Shown here one piece after another: positions 19,225 through 28,407 of a DNA stretch of 64,000 bases. Source of the DNA: Bradyrhizobium sp. NP1 (GTDB taxonomy: Bacteria; Pseudomonadota; Alphaproteobacteria; Rhizobiales; Xanthobacteraceae); assembly GCF_030378205.1 (NCBI RefSeq), contig NZ_CP127385.1, positions 6,736,001 to 6,800,000 of the forward strand, read 5' to 3'. Each line of letters opens with the position of its first letter. Position 1 is the first letter of the stretch. The position numbers were made by a program, and so were the translations under genes. Under the pieces are notes generated by a model that was given only the letters and a program-made list of their open reading frames with translations, had not been told where the DNA came from and ran no database searches.

Positions 19225-20163
19225 ATGATGAGCCGCCATCGACGCATCGCCGAACGCCGGTTCGACGTCGGGCTGAAGCATATCCGCGCGGTGAACTCGG
19301 TTGCGACCTATGGCAGCTTCACCGCCGCGGCCGCCGATCTCGGCATGACGCAATCCGCGGTCAGCCGGCTCGTGATCCAGCTGGAGAAGCAGCTCGGCGT
19401 GTCGCTGTTCCTGAGGTCGACCCGCAATGTCGTGCTGACCGCGCCCGGCCGCGAATTCACCGCATCGACGCGCCGCTTCATCGATGATCTCGACATCCAG
19501 GTCAACAATGCCCGCGCGCTCGGCGGGCAGATCCGCGGACGGCTGATCATCTCCTGCCTGCTGTCGATCACGCATCACGTGGTTCCTGATGCGGTGCTGA
19601 AATATCGCAAGGCGCATCCAGGCGTCGAGGTCCACCTTCGCGAGGGGCTGGGCAGCGAGGTTCACGAGGACGTTCGCAGCGGCTTCGCCGATTTCGGCGT
19701 CGGCAACGTCACCGGCCTCGGCCAGGAGGTCGTCACCGAGGAGATCGTTCAGGAATCCTGCTTCGCGGTGCTGCCCTCCACACATCCGCTGCGCCGGAGG
19801 AATGCGCTGAGCCTCCGCGAGATGAGGGACGAACCGTTCGTGTCGTTGCCGACCGCGGCCGGCCTGCGGCGGCAGATCGACGTCGCCGCCGCCGACCAGG
19901 GGATTGCGCTCAAGCACACGACCGTCGTCGAGCAGTTCGGGACGCTGTTCGATTTTGTCGCGGCCGACGTCGGGATCGCGATCGTGCCGGCCTCGGCACT
20001 GCCGCGCCGCCCGCCGCCCGGCGTCGTCATCAAGAAGCTGGTGTCGCCGCCGCTGGTGCGGCGGGTCGGCATCCTGCGCCTGAGAAACCGTCCGCTGACC
20101 CCGGCAGCGACCGGCTTCCTGAACATCTTCCGGCCGCTGTTCCTGAGCGCATCCAGGCGGTGA
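19225..20163 (+). CDS. LysR family regulator
   Basis: 312 residues. The helix-turn-helix is GSFTAAAADLGMTQSAVSRL and the C-terminal periplasmic-binding-like inducer domain has the usual PSTHPLRRRNALSLREM segment. A short basic N-terminal extension (MMSRHRRIAERR) precedes the conserved region, and ATG codons at 19225 and 19228 are both possible. Divergent from the module C CoA-transferase, which is its expected target. Confidence 0.9.
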   Translation: MMSRHRRIAERRFDVGLKHIRAVNSVATYGSFTAAAADLGMTQSAVSRLVIQLEKQLGVSLFLRSTRNVVLTAPGREFTASTRRFIDDLDIQVNNARALGGQIRGRLIISCLLSITHHVVPDAVLKYRKAHPGVEVHLREGLGSEVHEDVRSGFADFGVGNVTGLGQEVVTEEIVQESCFAVLPSTHPLRRRNALSLREMRDEPFVSLPTAAGLRRQIDVAAADQGIALKHTTVVEQFGTLFDFVAADVGIAIVPASALPRRPPPGVVIKKLVSPPLVRRVGILRLRNRPLTPAATGFLNIFRPLFLSASRR

Positions 20164-20242
20164 TGCGCGGGGCCGACGCCGTCCGACGGATCGTCGGCGC
20201 TCGGGGTCAGATCAGCTACGGCTCAGCAACCGCGGAAGGATT

Positions 20243-21415
20243 TCACTTCGCGGCCGGAAGGTCGGCAAGCGACGCGGGGCCCGGGCCGGGCGTGATCAGC
20301 GTCGGCCACTGCTTCGACCCGAACGGCACGACCGGCGGCAGGAACGGCGTGGCGCCGCGCTTCCTGCTTTCGTCGATGATGGCCTGACGGGCGTCGCCGC
20401 CCATCAATTCATAGTCCATCAGGTGGTAGCTGCCGAAGAAGGCCGCACCGACGGAGCGATCGGCGATGATGCGGGTCAGCGATTCCAGCATGTCCTCCGG
20501 GGTCGTCGTGAACGAAATCGTCTCGATCAGCATCAGCCGGTCGTTGATCGCGTCGGGACCGAAGAATTGCGCCAGCACGCTGAACAGCACGTTGTTCTGC
20601 CTGGCGACATAGATCGTGTTGCTCGCGGCATAGGTCCTGTCCCAGGCGTCGCCGAGCTGTTTCTTCCAGTCGGCGAGCACGCCCATCCAGTGCGCCACCT
20701 GGGTCTGCGCCGCCCAGGCGATGTTCTTCTTCAGAAGCGGCGCCTGCCTGGCGGCGAATGCCTCCAGCGCCGCGGTCGTGATCACGCCCTTGCCGGCACA
20801 CTCATCCATGAAGGCGACGTTGTTGCGCAGGATCGCGCGGTTGTTCTCCTTCCAGTCCGCCGGCATGTCGGTGGCGTCGATCCCGTTCAGGGCCGACTGC
20901 ATCTGGCTGCGATAGGAAAGCAGCGAAGCGCGCCAGGACGTATCGGCCGCATTCTCGAGATACGGCATCACGATCTCGGCCAGCGCCATGGTGCTGTGCC
21001 CGACCGATTTCTGCAGCTGATAGGCGACCGGCACCGACGGCGCCTCGAGCGGCGGCATGCCGGGGCGATACAGGATGAAGCGGCCGCCCGAGCCCGAGAA
21101 CAGTGCGAGGATGACGGGATGCTTCGCCAGCAGGTTTCGCCGGAACACCGCGCCGGCATTGGCGTAGAGCTGGAACATGCTGGTGTTGAGCGCCAGCACG
21201 TCAGCATTGGCGATGCCGGCCGCATTCGCCGAGGTACGGCCCGCGATCGGCGCCATGTAGGACGGCAGCTCCTCAGATTGTGCGGCAGCCATCGACCCCG
21301 CGAACATCAGCGATGCCATGACGAGGGAAAGACAGCGCTTCGAGATGGAGCCGTTTCTCGCGAAGGTATCCGGCTGTGGCGATGTGTCCACGCTGGGTCC
21401 AAGGATGTTGTGCAT
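20243..21415 (-). CDS. Secreted protein of unknown function
   Basis: 390 residues from the ATG at 21415; no strong ribosome site is visible. A signal peptide (CLSLVMASLMFAGSMAAAQ) follows an unusually long polar leader, so translation might instead start near the internal methionines. The mature part is helical with regular tryptophans (IAWAAQTQVAHWMGVLADWK) and has no domain I recognise. The gene is divergent from the Tat-exported molybdenum hydroxylase operon, which suggests a shared function in the periplasm. Confidence 0.7.
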   Translation of the reverse strand: MHNILGPSVDTSPQPDTFARNGSISKRCLSLVMASLMFAGSMAAAQSEELPSYMAPIAGRTSANAAGIANADVLALNTSMFQLYANAGAVFRRNLLAKHPVILALFSGSGGRFILYRPGMPPLEAPSVPVAYQLQKSVGHSTMALAEIVMPYLENAADTSWRASLLSYRSQMQSALNGIDATDMPADWKENNRAILRNNVAFMDECAGKGVITTAALEAFAARQAPLLKKNIAWAAQTQVAHWMGVLADWKKQLGDAWDRTYAASNTIYVARQNNVLFSVLAQFFGPDAINDRLMLIETISFTTTPEDMLESLTRIIADRSVGAAFFGSYHLMDYELMGGDARQAIIDESRKRGATPFLPPVVPFGSKQWPTLITPGPGPASLADLPAAK

Positions 21416-21526
21416 TTTGGTTTCTTGTCCGCCCTGCAATGGTTCTTTTACGAATCGCCGTGCAGTGATTCTTTTACGGGCTGTCGCGGCGGCAGCAATG
21501 CCGCTGTGACCGGGGGCGAGAAAACA

Positions 21527-24286
21527 ATGTGGACATCGCGACGCGCGTTCGTGAAGCTGGCGGCGAGCGGTATCGCGTGCAGCGTGTCGTCTCTCGCCTT
21601 CGCGCAACAACCCGAATTCGACGCGCGCGAGACGTTGCCGGGGCGCGCCAATCCCGCTGCCGCCGGCCGCATCGACGGCGTCGCCAAGGTGACGGGCGCC
21701 AAGCTCTACGCCTCGGATTTTCGCGCTGCCGACCTTCCCGGCTGGCCGGCGCAAACGTCGCACGCCATGCTGATCCGCGCGCCCGACGCCACTCACGTCT
21801 ATACCGGCCTCGATCTGGCGCGGCTGGCCGGCCGCGCAAAACCGTCCGTGGTGGTGACGTCGGCCGACCTCGCCCGCGCCGCGATCCGCGTGCCAGCGTT
21901 CTATGCCGGCGATCTGTTTTGTCCGGTCGGCCGGACGCCGCTCTACCTCGGCCAGCCGGTGGCGCTGCTGATCTTCGAGACCTTCGAGGCCTTCGATTCC
22001 GCACGGACCGCGTTGCGCGACGGATCCTTCGTCCAGTTCGGGGAGGAAACCGGCGCGGTCGCGATGCCCGACTATGGCGCCTTCCGCTTCACGCGCGTCG
22101 CGGGTCCGACGTCCGACGCACCCGATGTCTATTCGCCGCTGAAGGCGGGCTGGGTGAGCCCCGCCCATGTGCAGAACTCGGAGCGGCCGGTGTGGACGGC
22201 TTCCGCAGCGCCGGCCACGAGCGCCTACGCGCAAGCCGCCGTCCATGGCGAACAGATCCGCGCCGAACTGGCCGCGGACGACCCGGCGCTGCTGGTGCTG
22301 GAGCGCGCATTCGAAACCCAATCGGTCGACCCGATGTTCCTGGAGCCCGAGTGCGGGCTTGCCTGGTATGAGACAAGCCGCAGGAATCTCGAGCTCGTCC
22401 TGGGCGTGCAATCGCCGTATGAAACCACGGAGTCTGTTGCGTTCCTGCTGGGCCAGGCGGCGCCCGCCTACAAGCCTGCGCGGATCAACACGCATTTCGC
22501 CCATGTCGGCGGCGGTTTCGGCGGCCGCGACCACACGCCGTTTCCGCTCTATGTCGCGCTTGCCGCGATGTTCTTCCCGAACCGTCCGGTGCGGCTTGCG
22601 CATGACCGCTACCAGCAATTCCAGGGCGGCATCAAGCGGCATCCGTTCAGGATACGCACGCGCATCGGGGTCGATCGCGCGAGCGGCCGGATCCGCGCGC
22701 TGGCCGCCGATCATGTGCTCGACGGCGGCGGCCTCGCCAATTATTCCGAGAGCGTCGCGGTGGTCGCGGCCACCGGCGCGCTCGGCATCTATGACGTCCC
22801 GAAAGCCGATGTCACCACCGTCGCGCTGCATTCGCGCGGCGTCACGGCGGGTTCGATGCGCGGCTACGGCACGCTGCAGACGATGACCGCGCTGGAGGTG
22901 CTGGTCGACGAGGTGGCGGCGGCGCTGCCGCTCGATCCGATCGAGTTCCGCCGGCGCAACGCGCTCAGGACCGGCGGGCGCACCCTCACGGGCAATCCCT
23001 ATTTCGTGCCGGTGCGCACCCCGGAGATCCTGGACCGGCTGGAGAACCATCCGATCTGGCGGCAGCGCGCCGAAGCAAAGGCGCGTGCGACGCGCGAGAT
23101 CGCCATCGGCACCGGCGTTGCCTGCGTGACCAAGGATTACGGCTCGGGTGCCGACTGCGCGCTCGGGCGCGTGGAAATCGACCCCGTGGGGCGGGTTTCC
23201 ATCCATTGCGATCACGTCGAAATGGGCAACGGCATCGGCACGGCGCTGGCGAACCGCGTCGCAATCCATCTCGGCGCCGTCGCCGATGAGGTTGCGGTTG
23301 CCCGCACCGATACGTTCGGCGCGCTCGCGCTCGTGACCCATGGCGATCCCTACACCATGACGCAGGCGGACCAGGACGCCGCTCAGCGCAATCCGCGCTG
23401 GGTGCCGGCGATCAGTTCACCGACCAGCGCCTCGATCGGCGCGCATGTCGGAACGCATGCGGCGGCCGAGGCCGCGCGCGTCATCTTCCGCTTCGGCCTT
23501 TGGCCGGCCGCCTTGAAACTGTGGCAGATCGCGGCGACGGATCGGCGCACCGGGCAATGGGCCGCGGCGCGCTGGAAGGATGGCGAGCTGGTGATGCCCG
23601 GGCTCAGGCCATTGCCGCTGGCTGACGTCGCGGCGCAGGCGCATGCGATGAATGCCGTCACCGGAGCGATGGCGCATGGGTTTTCGCGCTGGTCATGGGC
23701 GCAGGCCGGCTTCAGGATCGGCAGCGAGCCCTGGACCGCCGCCATCGATGCGCTTGCGGTGCGCCGGGGCGGCGGAGCGTTCATGCGGCTGGACCGCGCA
23801 AACGTGAAATATCCGCCGACCGACTATAACCGGATCGGCACCAGCTTCACCTCGCTCTGCGGCACGCTGGTGCGCGTCGAGATCACGCGCGCGACCGGGG
23901 CGCTGCGCATCGCCAGGGCCTACAGCGTCTTCGAATGCGGCAACGCGCTGGTGCCCGAGGTCGTGATCGGACAGGCACAGGGCGGCTTCGCCATGGGCGT
24001 CGGCTATGCGCTGCTCGAATCGCTGCCGCCCTACGAAGGCGGCCCCGGCGACGGACAATGGAATCTCGGACGATACCTGGTCGCGCGCGGCTCCGATTTG
24101 CCGCTGCGCGATCTCGAGGTCGAAATCCTTCCGCCGCTTTCGCCGGACGAGCCGCCGAAGGGCATGGCGGAGGTCGTCATGATCCCCGTCGTGCCGGCGC
24201 TTCTGAACGCGATCTTCGACGCGACCGGCCGCCGCTTCCAGTCGCTGCCGGTGACGGAGGATAGCCTCAAGGGAGCGCTGGCGTGA
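21527..24286 (+). CDS. Molybdenum hydroxylase large subunit, Tat-exported (xanthine/aldehyde oxidase family)
   Basis: 919 residues. A Tat signal opens the protein (TSRRAFVKLAASG), so the folded cofactor-bound enzyme is exported. Family motifs are GGGFGGRDHTP and SMRGYGTLQTM for the molybdopterin site, and GMAEVVMIPV near the C-terminus, whose glutamate is in the place of the catalytic GxGE residue. The order of small subunit and cytochrome c downstream is like isoquinoline 1-oxidoreductase and periplasmic aldehyde dehydrogenases. It probably hydroxylates an aldehyde or N-heterocycle and passes electrons to cytochrome c. The start is ATG 21527, just before the twin arginines. Confidence 0.9.
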   Translation: MWTSRRAFVKLAASGIACSVSSLAFAQQPEFDARETLPGRANPAAAGRIDGVAKVTGAKLYASDFRAADLPGWPAQTSHAMLIRAPDATHVYTGLDLARLAGRAKPSVVVTSADLARAAIRVPAFYAGDLFCPVGRTPLYLGQPVALLIFETFEAFDSARTALRDGSFVQFGEETGAVAMPDYGAFRFTRVAGPTSDAPDVYSPLKAGWVSPAHVQNSERPVWTASAAPATSAYAQAAVHGEQIRAELAADDPALLVLERAFETQSVDPMFLEPECGLAWYETSRRNLELVLGVQSPYETTESVAFLLGQAAPAYKPARINTHFAHVGGGFGGRDHTPFPLYVALAAMFFPNRPVRLAHDRYQQFQGGIKRHPFRIRTRIGVDRASGRIRALAADHVLDGGGLANYSESVAVVAATGALGIYDVPKADVTTVALHSRGVTAGSMRGYGTLQTMTALEVLVDEVAAALPLDPIEFRRRNALRTGGRTLTGNPYFVPVRTPEILDRLENHPIWRQRAEAKARATREIAIGTGVACVTKDYGSGADCALGRVEIDPVGRVSIHCDHVEMGNGIGTALANRVAIHLGAVADEVAVARTDTFGALALVTHGDPYTMTQADQDAAQRNPRWVPAISSPTSASIGAHVGTHAAAEAARVIFRFGLWPAALKLWQIAATDRRTGQWAAARWKDGELVMPGLRPLPLADVAAQAHAMNAVTGAMAHGFSRWSWAQAGFRIGSEPWTAAIDALAVRRGGGAFMRLDRANVKYPPTDYNRIGTSFTSLCGTLVRVEITRATGALRIARAYSVFECGNALVPEVVIGQAQGGFAMGVGYALLESLPPYEGGPGDGQWNLGRYLVARGSDLPLRDLEVEILPPLSPDEPPKGMAEVVMIPVVPALLNAIFDATGRRFQSLPVTEDSLKGALA

Positions 24287-24798
24287 CGACTTTCAGCATC
24301 ACCATCAATGGCCGCGCCTACGGCCCGGCCGAGATCAGCGACGATCTCTCGATGAATGATTTTCTTCGCGAGCACCTCGGCCTGACCGGCACCAAGTTCG
24401 GCTGCGGCGCCGGACAATGCCTGAGCTGCGCCGTGATCGTCGACGACGCCGACGGCGCCAGCTACACCAGCCCGACCTGCATTGCCGCCGCCGCGAGCTT
24501 CAACGGCAAGGCCATCCGCACGGTCGAAGGTCATGCGAAGGACGGACAATTGTCCGTGCTGCAAAAGGCCTTCATCGTCCATTTCGCGTTTCAGTGCGGC
24601 TATTGCACCGCGGGCTTCCTCAACGAGGCGCAGGTGCTGCTCGAGCGTCTTGCGAAAAAGCCGATTCCCCGCGCCGAGCTCGAAAAAACCGTCGCCGAGG
24701 CGCTGGACGGCCATCTCTGCCGCTGCACCGGCTACATCAAATATCATGAAGCGGTGCTTGACGTGATCCTCGCTGATCCAAAACGCTACCTGGCTTGA
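24283..24798 (+). CDS. [2Fe-2S] small subunit of the molybdenum hydroxylase
   Basis: 171 residues, starting at a GTG that overlaps the large-subunit stop by four bases (GTGA), with GGGAGCG upstream. The plant-type cluster ligands are in GCGAGQCLSCAVIVDD. The second cluster is held by QCGYCTAGF and CRCTGY. No Tat signal is present, so it is expected to be carried out with the folded large subunit. Full length for the family. Confidence 0.93.
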   Translation: MTTFSITINGRAYGPAEISDDLSMNDFLREHLGLTGTKFGCGAGQCLSCAVIVDDADGASYTSPTCIAAAASFNGKAIRTVEGHAKDGQLSVLQKAFIVHFAFQCGYCTAGFLNEAQVLLERLAKKPIPRAELEKTVAEALDGHLCRCTGYIKYHEAVLDVILADPKRYLA

Positions 24799-24801
24799 TC
24801 G

Positions 24802-25416
24802 ATGAAATCCGACACAGGCGTCAAACTTCTCATCGCGGCCGCGGCGCTACTTGCAAGCGCGCTGTCGACGTCAGCGGTCTCGCTGCTTCCGTCGAACGGC
24901 CTTGCTGCGCCGGAAAATTTTGCGACGATCGAGGATACCGAAGCGAGGTCGGCGGCGTTGTTCGGCGAGCTTGCCAAGGTGCTGACGCACCCGCGCTGCG
25001 TCAACTGTCATCCGGCCGGCGATCGGCCGCGCCAGGGCGACATGATGCGGCTGCATCAGCCGCCCGTGGAGCGCGGGGCTGACGGCCACGGCCTTGCCGC
25101 GATGCGCTGTTCGAGCTGCCATCGCGAGACCAATTTCGATCCCGCCCGCGTGCCCGGCGATCCCAACTGGCATCTCGCGCCGCGCGAGATGGCATGGGAA
25201 AACAGGACCGCAAGCGAGATCTGCGCCCAGATCAAGGACCCCGCGCGCAACGGCGGCCGTTCTCTGGAGGAGATCGCGACCCATATCGGCAGCGATCACC
25301 TGGTCGGCTGGGCATGGCAGCCGGGCGCCGGCCGTCAGTCCGCGCCCGGCACACAAGCGGCGGCCGGAGCACTGGTTGACGCCTGGGTGAAGAGCGGAGC
25401 GGCCTGCCCGAAATAG
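24802..25416 (+). CDS. Dihaem cytochrome c, electron acceptor of the molybdenum hydroxylase
   Basis: 204 residues, beginning three bases after the small-subunit stop. A hydrophobic leader ([19 protein letters not shown]) directs export. Two haem-attachment motifs, CVNCH and CSSCH, lie in the middle of the mature protein. The position and spacing indicate it takes electrons from the hydroxylase and passes them to the respiratory chain. The C-terminal cysteine (GAACPK) has no obvious role. Confidence 0.88.
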   Translation: MKSDTGVKLLIAAAALLASALSTSAVSLLPSNGLAAPENFATIEDTEARSAALFGELAKVLTHPRCVNCHPAGDRPRQGDMMRLHQPPVERGADGHGLAAMRCSSCHRETNFDPARVPGDPNWHLAPREMAWENRTASEICAQIKDPARNGGRSLEEIATHIGSDHLVGWAWQPGAGRQSAPGTQAAAGALVDAWVKSGAACPK

Positions 25417-25878
25417 CGGGCACCCCGATTGGGACCGCCCGGTTCACTGAAATCAAGGCGGCCCCGGCCGACCATTTGAAATTGCCCGTCAACCGAAGCC
25501 ATAGCCAGCGGACGCGACCATAACGCGCCGCAAAATCGCTGTCGCTTCGTCGAACGGCTATTCTCGAATGGGAGCGATTCAGAACGAAGTCCGCCTGCCG
25601 ATGGTCGGGCAGCGCCTGGAAGGCAATTTCCCGGCGATGATCTCGCCGATGTGACCGATCGTGAAGCTGCCGCAAGCTTGGGATCGCGGCGGTCCGCAAC
25701 CACATGACGGCTGGCGGGCAATTGCATTCGCAGCCCCTCAGAGCCGCCCGCTGAAGCGGTCCCAGCACGCCGTCGCGTCCCCCCCGTTGTGCGACGCTGG
25801 GACCGTTTCCCTGCGGCCCGGCCGGCGCAGCATGTGATCAGCTTGAGCGGACGCCGGTACGTGAATGGGAGCAGTGCG
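25417..25878. other. Intergenic region with one hairpin, no supported gene
   Basis: Open frames here have Arg/Ser-rich shadow composition. The only structure is an inverted repeat CGGTCCCAGC / GCTGGGACCG at 25757-25766 and 25796-25805 with a loop containing seven C in a row. Its role is unknown. Confidence 0.4.
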
Positions 25879-26115
25879 ATGCGTCCAGCGCTGACGTTTG
25901 GTGTCCTGGCTCTTGATTTGGTGATCATGTTGTGGGCTCCCGCTGATGCCGCCCCGGCGCACCGCGCGACAGCGCACCTGCGCGCGCGCCAACACCTCAT
26001 CATTCGTCCGAGCCAAGGCGCGACCGCGCCTGCGCACTTCGCGGTCCCGGGCTGGACGGACGAACAGACGCAGCGCTGGCTAGATGCGCCCACCTCGTGC
26101 GAGGGCTGCGGATAG
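25879..26115 (+). CDS. Small exported hypothetical protein
   Basis: 78 residues with a signal peptide (LTFGVLALDLVIMLWAPADA). The mature part has RARQHLIIRPSQG and HFAVPGWTDEQTQRWLD, a pattern I recall from many small Bradyrhizobium proteins, and ends in CEGCG, a possible metal or redox pair. GGGAG lies seven bases before the ATG. Confidence 0.65.
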   Translation: MRPALTFGVLALDLVIMLWAPADAAPAHRATAHLRARQHLIIRPSQGATAPAHFAVPGWTDEQTQRWLDAPTSCEGCG

Positions 26116-26421
26116 CACGCGGCGCAACGCGCGCGATGATGGGACGCTGACTTGGCGCTCGATGCCACGACAAGCGTAGCTTTTGCCGAGCGATCCTTTC
26201 CGCCGCGGTTGTGGCTGAGATCCGGGCGCGCGTCCAATGGCGCAAGCAGTGCGCGATGGAAAACGACCTCGCCTGCATTCGTCGGTTGCGGTCAAATGCC
26301 CTCCGGCCGGCCAAGTAACGCCCACAAAACGCCCGAAAAAGCGCAGCAGATCGTTTTTCCTAGATCTGTCGACTTTGGGGGGCTCGGGGCTTTTCATCAC
26401 GTACCTTGGGGAGGGATTGTG
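26116..26421. other. Intergenic region, nothing recognised
   Basis: Between two small genes. It includes an A-rich stretch around 26320-26345, but no open frame, repeat or terminator that I can support. Confidence 0.35.
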
Positions 26422-26664
26422 ATGGACCTACGTGAGCACTCGCTGGAAGGCCGTGAATCACCAACCTGCCCGAACTGCGGCAACGAGATGCAGTTGTACC
26501 GGTCGGAGCTCGTCAAATTTGTTCCGGTGACCAACCTGCATTTGTTCAACTGTCCGACCTGCCTTCTGTTCGCGGAGTCAGAAAGCGCGCAGCGCGGGCC
26601 GGTTTGGGTGCGCGCTGACAAGCTCGCCGCGCCGTGCTTCAGGTTTTTTGCGCCGGCGGCTTAG
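26422..26664 (+). CDS. Small zinc-ribbon-like hypothetical protein
   Basis: 80 residues with two CxxC knuckles (CPNCGNEM and FNCPTCLLF) about 28 residues apart, as in a zinc ribbon. No signal peptide, so cytoplasmic. The intervening YRSELVKFVPVTNLHL is a stretch I recall in small Bradyrhizobium proteins. GGAGG precedes the ATG at 26422 by seven bases. Confidence 0.65.
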   Translation: MDLREHSLEGRESPTCPNCGNEMQLYRSELVKFVPVTNLHLFNCPTCLLFAESESAQRGPVWVRADKLAAPCFRFFAPAA

Positions 26665-26806
26665 ACCTTGCGGACTGCCAATCGGGTCCGAGACCGGCTT
26701 GCCCACAGGTGCCCTGCTGCGGTCCCCATCTCGGTGAGACCCAACGCAACCCGTGCGGCCGGCGCAAAATCGGATAGAATGCGTACCTGGTCTTTGGCGG
26801 TCGCTC

Positions 26807-26956
26807 ATGACTGCTCTGGGTGTCGCGTTCCTCGTCGTCGGCGTCGCACTGGTTTGCGGCGGGCTCATTTTGCGGCCCGCGGCGCCGGAGACAAACGATG
26901 AGAAGAGCGAGGAGGAGCGCGACGACGGCGACGAACGGCAGATGCCTGAACGGTGA
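26807..26956 (+). CDS. Small single-span membrane protein, paralogue of 48157-48342
   Basis: 49 residues: one transmembrane helix (LGVAFLVVGVALVCGGLIL), then a highly acidic tail (NDEKSEEERDDGDERQ). The protein at 48157-48342 has the same plan (LGLALIAVGLTVICGALIL plus acidic tail). The two genes also share upstream DNA: GTGCGGC, then TAGAATGC (26775-26782 here), then TTTGGCG before the ATG. Function unknown. Confidence 0.55.
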   Translation: MTALGVAFLVVGVALVCGGLILRPAAPETNDEKSEEERDDGDERQMPER

Positions 26957-27246
26957 TGCGGCAGCGATCTCGCCAAAGCCATCTCGCAGGCCATATTCGA
27001 TGATGATTTGATCGATGATGACTTGCGCGGCCACAATCGATCGCTTGCGTGCACCGATCGCCACTCCATTCGCACGCGCAGGCCCCCAAATCTGGGCAAT
27101 CGGATTCCGAACCGGTTCCCTTTCGCGTGGCCGCACGGTCGCGGCCCCAGTGAAACCAAAATTTCTCCCAAATCGGGTCGGCGATGGTCGCTTTTGGACC
27201 TCGATACCGGGCTACCGGTTGGACAGGACAACAAGAGGAGGTGTCA

Positions 27247-28011
27247 GTGTCGACCAAAGACGGTTTCACTCCCGACCATCCCTTGCCGCTCTTTCTCTCC
27301 GACCAGGCGGATGAAGAGGTACAGCGGGGTCCGTCGCGACTCCTCAAGGCGAGCACCGCGGTCATGGCGGCGGCCGTGATTTGTGTCGCCGTGGCCCTGG
27401 CACTGGGAAATCCGGCGAAGGTCGTTGCCGACCTCACGGCCTCGCTGACCGACGTTTCGGCGCTAAAGGCTGACGCCGATCAGTCGACGCCAACAATTCA
27501 ATCAACCGCTGACACTCAGGCTTTGCAGCCGACGGCGAGGGACGCGCCAGCGCGCGACGAGACTTCCGCCAATTCCGATGCCGTCGCGCAGAGCCAGCCG
27601 GAAACCGGCGAGGCGCCGTCGGGAGCGCTGTTGAAGCAGTTTCAGAATTGGGCAGCCGAGCAGGACGCAAAGACGCAGGCCCAGCCTGCGCCGGATGCGC
27701 GGGCGCAGGCCGAACCCATAGAGTCTGTTCCGGACGCGCGCGCGCCGGTCGAGCCTGTGCAGGCTGCACAGGATAAATCGGAACAGAACCTGCAAAATGC
27801 TGAAGCACCGGTCCGACCGGTCAAGCGGCACCGAAGGGCCCAGCCCGTCCAGAATGCGCGGGCGGAGATAAGGTCGCCACGTCCCCAGACAAGGATTCCG
27901 CGTCATCAAGCGCCGCGGGCAGAGGTGCGCCCGGCGCAGGCACAGGAGCAGGCGGGGCCCTATGGCCAGCCGCCATCGTTCCTGCAAAGCCTCGGCCTTC
28001 GCGATTACTAA
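27247..28011 (+). CDS. Membrane-anchored Ala/Gln/Pro-rich hypothetical protein
   Basis: 254 residues from the GTG at 27247, five bases after GGAGG (an in-frame GTG at 27241 is too close). Residues 1-35 are cytoplasmic, followed by one transmembrane helix (STAVMAAAVICVAVALALG), then a long disordered region with repeats of the type PDARAQAEP / PDARAPVEP and a basic stretch VKRHRRAQP. It is probably a bitopic inner-membrane protein extending into the periplasm. Its stop abuts a palindromic repeat. Confidence 0.7.
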   Translation: MSTKDGFTPDHPLPLFLSDQADEEVQRGPSRLLKASTAVMAAAVICVAVALALGNPAKVVADLTASLTDVSALKADADQSTPTIQSTADTQALQPTARDAPARDETSANSDAVAQSQPETGEAPSGALLKQFQNWAAEQDAKTQAQPAPDARAQAEPIESVPDARAPVEPVQAAQDKSEQNLQNAEAPVRPVKRHRRAQPVQNARAEIRSPRPQTRIPRHQAPRAEVRPAQAQEQAGPYGQPPSFLQSLGLRDY

Positions 28012-28079
28012 TGCGGTCGTTCGGAGTTTCTCCTGATTGCGCGTTCGCCAGGAGAACTTCCGAGCCAAACCGCACTTTC
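28012..28079. repeat. Single hairpin of the double-hairpin repeat family, between convergent genes
   Basis: Arms TGCGGT...CTCCTG (28012-28034) and CAGGAG...ACCGCA (28049-28074). The right arm carries the extra TTTGG that the left lacks, as in the copies at 17686-17849. It fills the space between the stop codons of the flanking convergent genes and could act as a bidirectional terminator. Confidence 0.7.
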
Positions 28080-28299
28080 ATTCGTCCTCCTCCTCGTCTT
28101 CCTCATCGTCGGCTTCTTCGAGTTCCTCGAGCGCGCCGTCGATCACCTCGATCGCCTGCTGCACCTCGATGAGGCCTTTGATGGCGGTTTCAGTCTCTCC
28201 GCGCTTGTAACCAGCCGCGATGACTTCGGCCCAGTTGTAGCGCAACTCGATGAGAACCTTGCGCGCCTTGGTCAGGTTGTCGTGATCGTCATCGGCCAT
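28078..28299 (-). CDS. Small acidic hypothetical protein
   Basis: 73 residues, cytoplasmic. It has a helical N-terminal part (NLTKARKVLIELRYNWAEVI) and an extremely acidic C-terminus made almost only of Glu and Asp. AAGGAATAGCC precedes the ATG at 28299. I recall similar small proteins in related genomes. No function assigned. Confidence 0.65.
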   Translation of the reverse strand: MADDDHDNLTKARKVLIELRYNWAEVIAAGYKRGETETAIKGLIEVQQAIEVIDGALEELEEADDEEDEEEDE

Positions 28300-28407
28300 G
28301 GCTATTCCTTTCAGCTTTCTCGGCCGAACGGAGTAGCAGCAGCGCATGTCGCTCGTATGTCGATGGAGCGGCGCTATTCTGCCTGAAGCGCGCCTGCTCG
28401 TCGCGCG

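Noticed and set aside
20423..21526. Upstream extension of the molybdenum hydroxylase frame
   Set aside because: The frame is open but lies antisense to the secreted-protein gene and has shadow composition. The Tat signal at 21527 fixes the start.
21416..23341. Long minus-strand extension of the secreted-protein frame
   Set aside because: It is antisense to the hydroxylase gene, has Arg/Gly-rich shadow composition, and the signal peptide near 21300 marks the true N-terminus.
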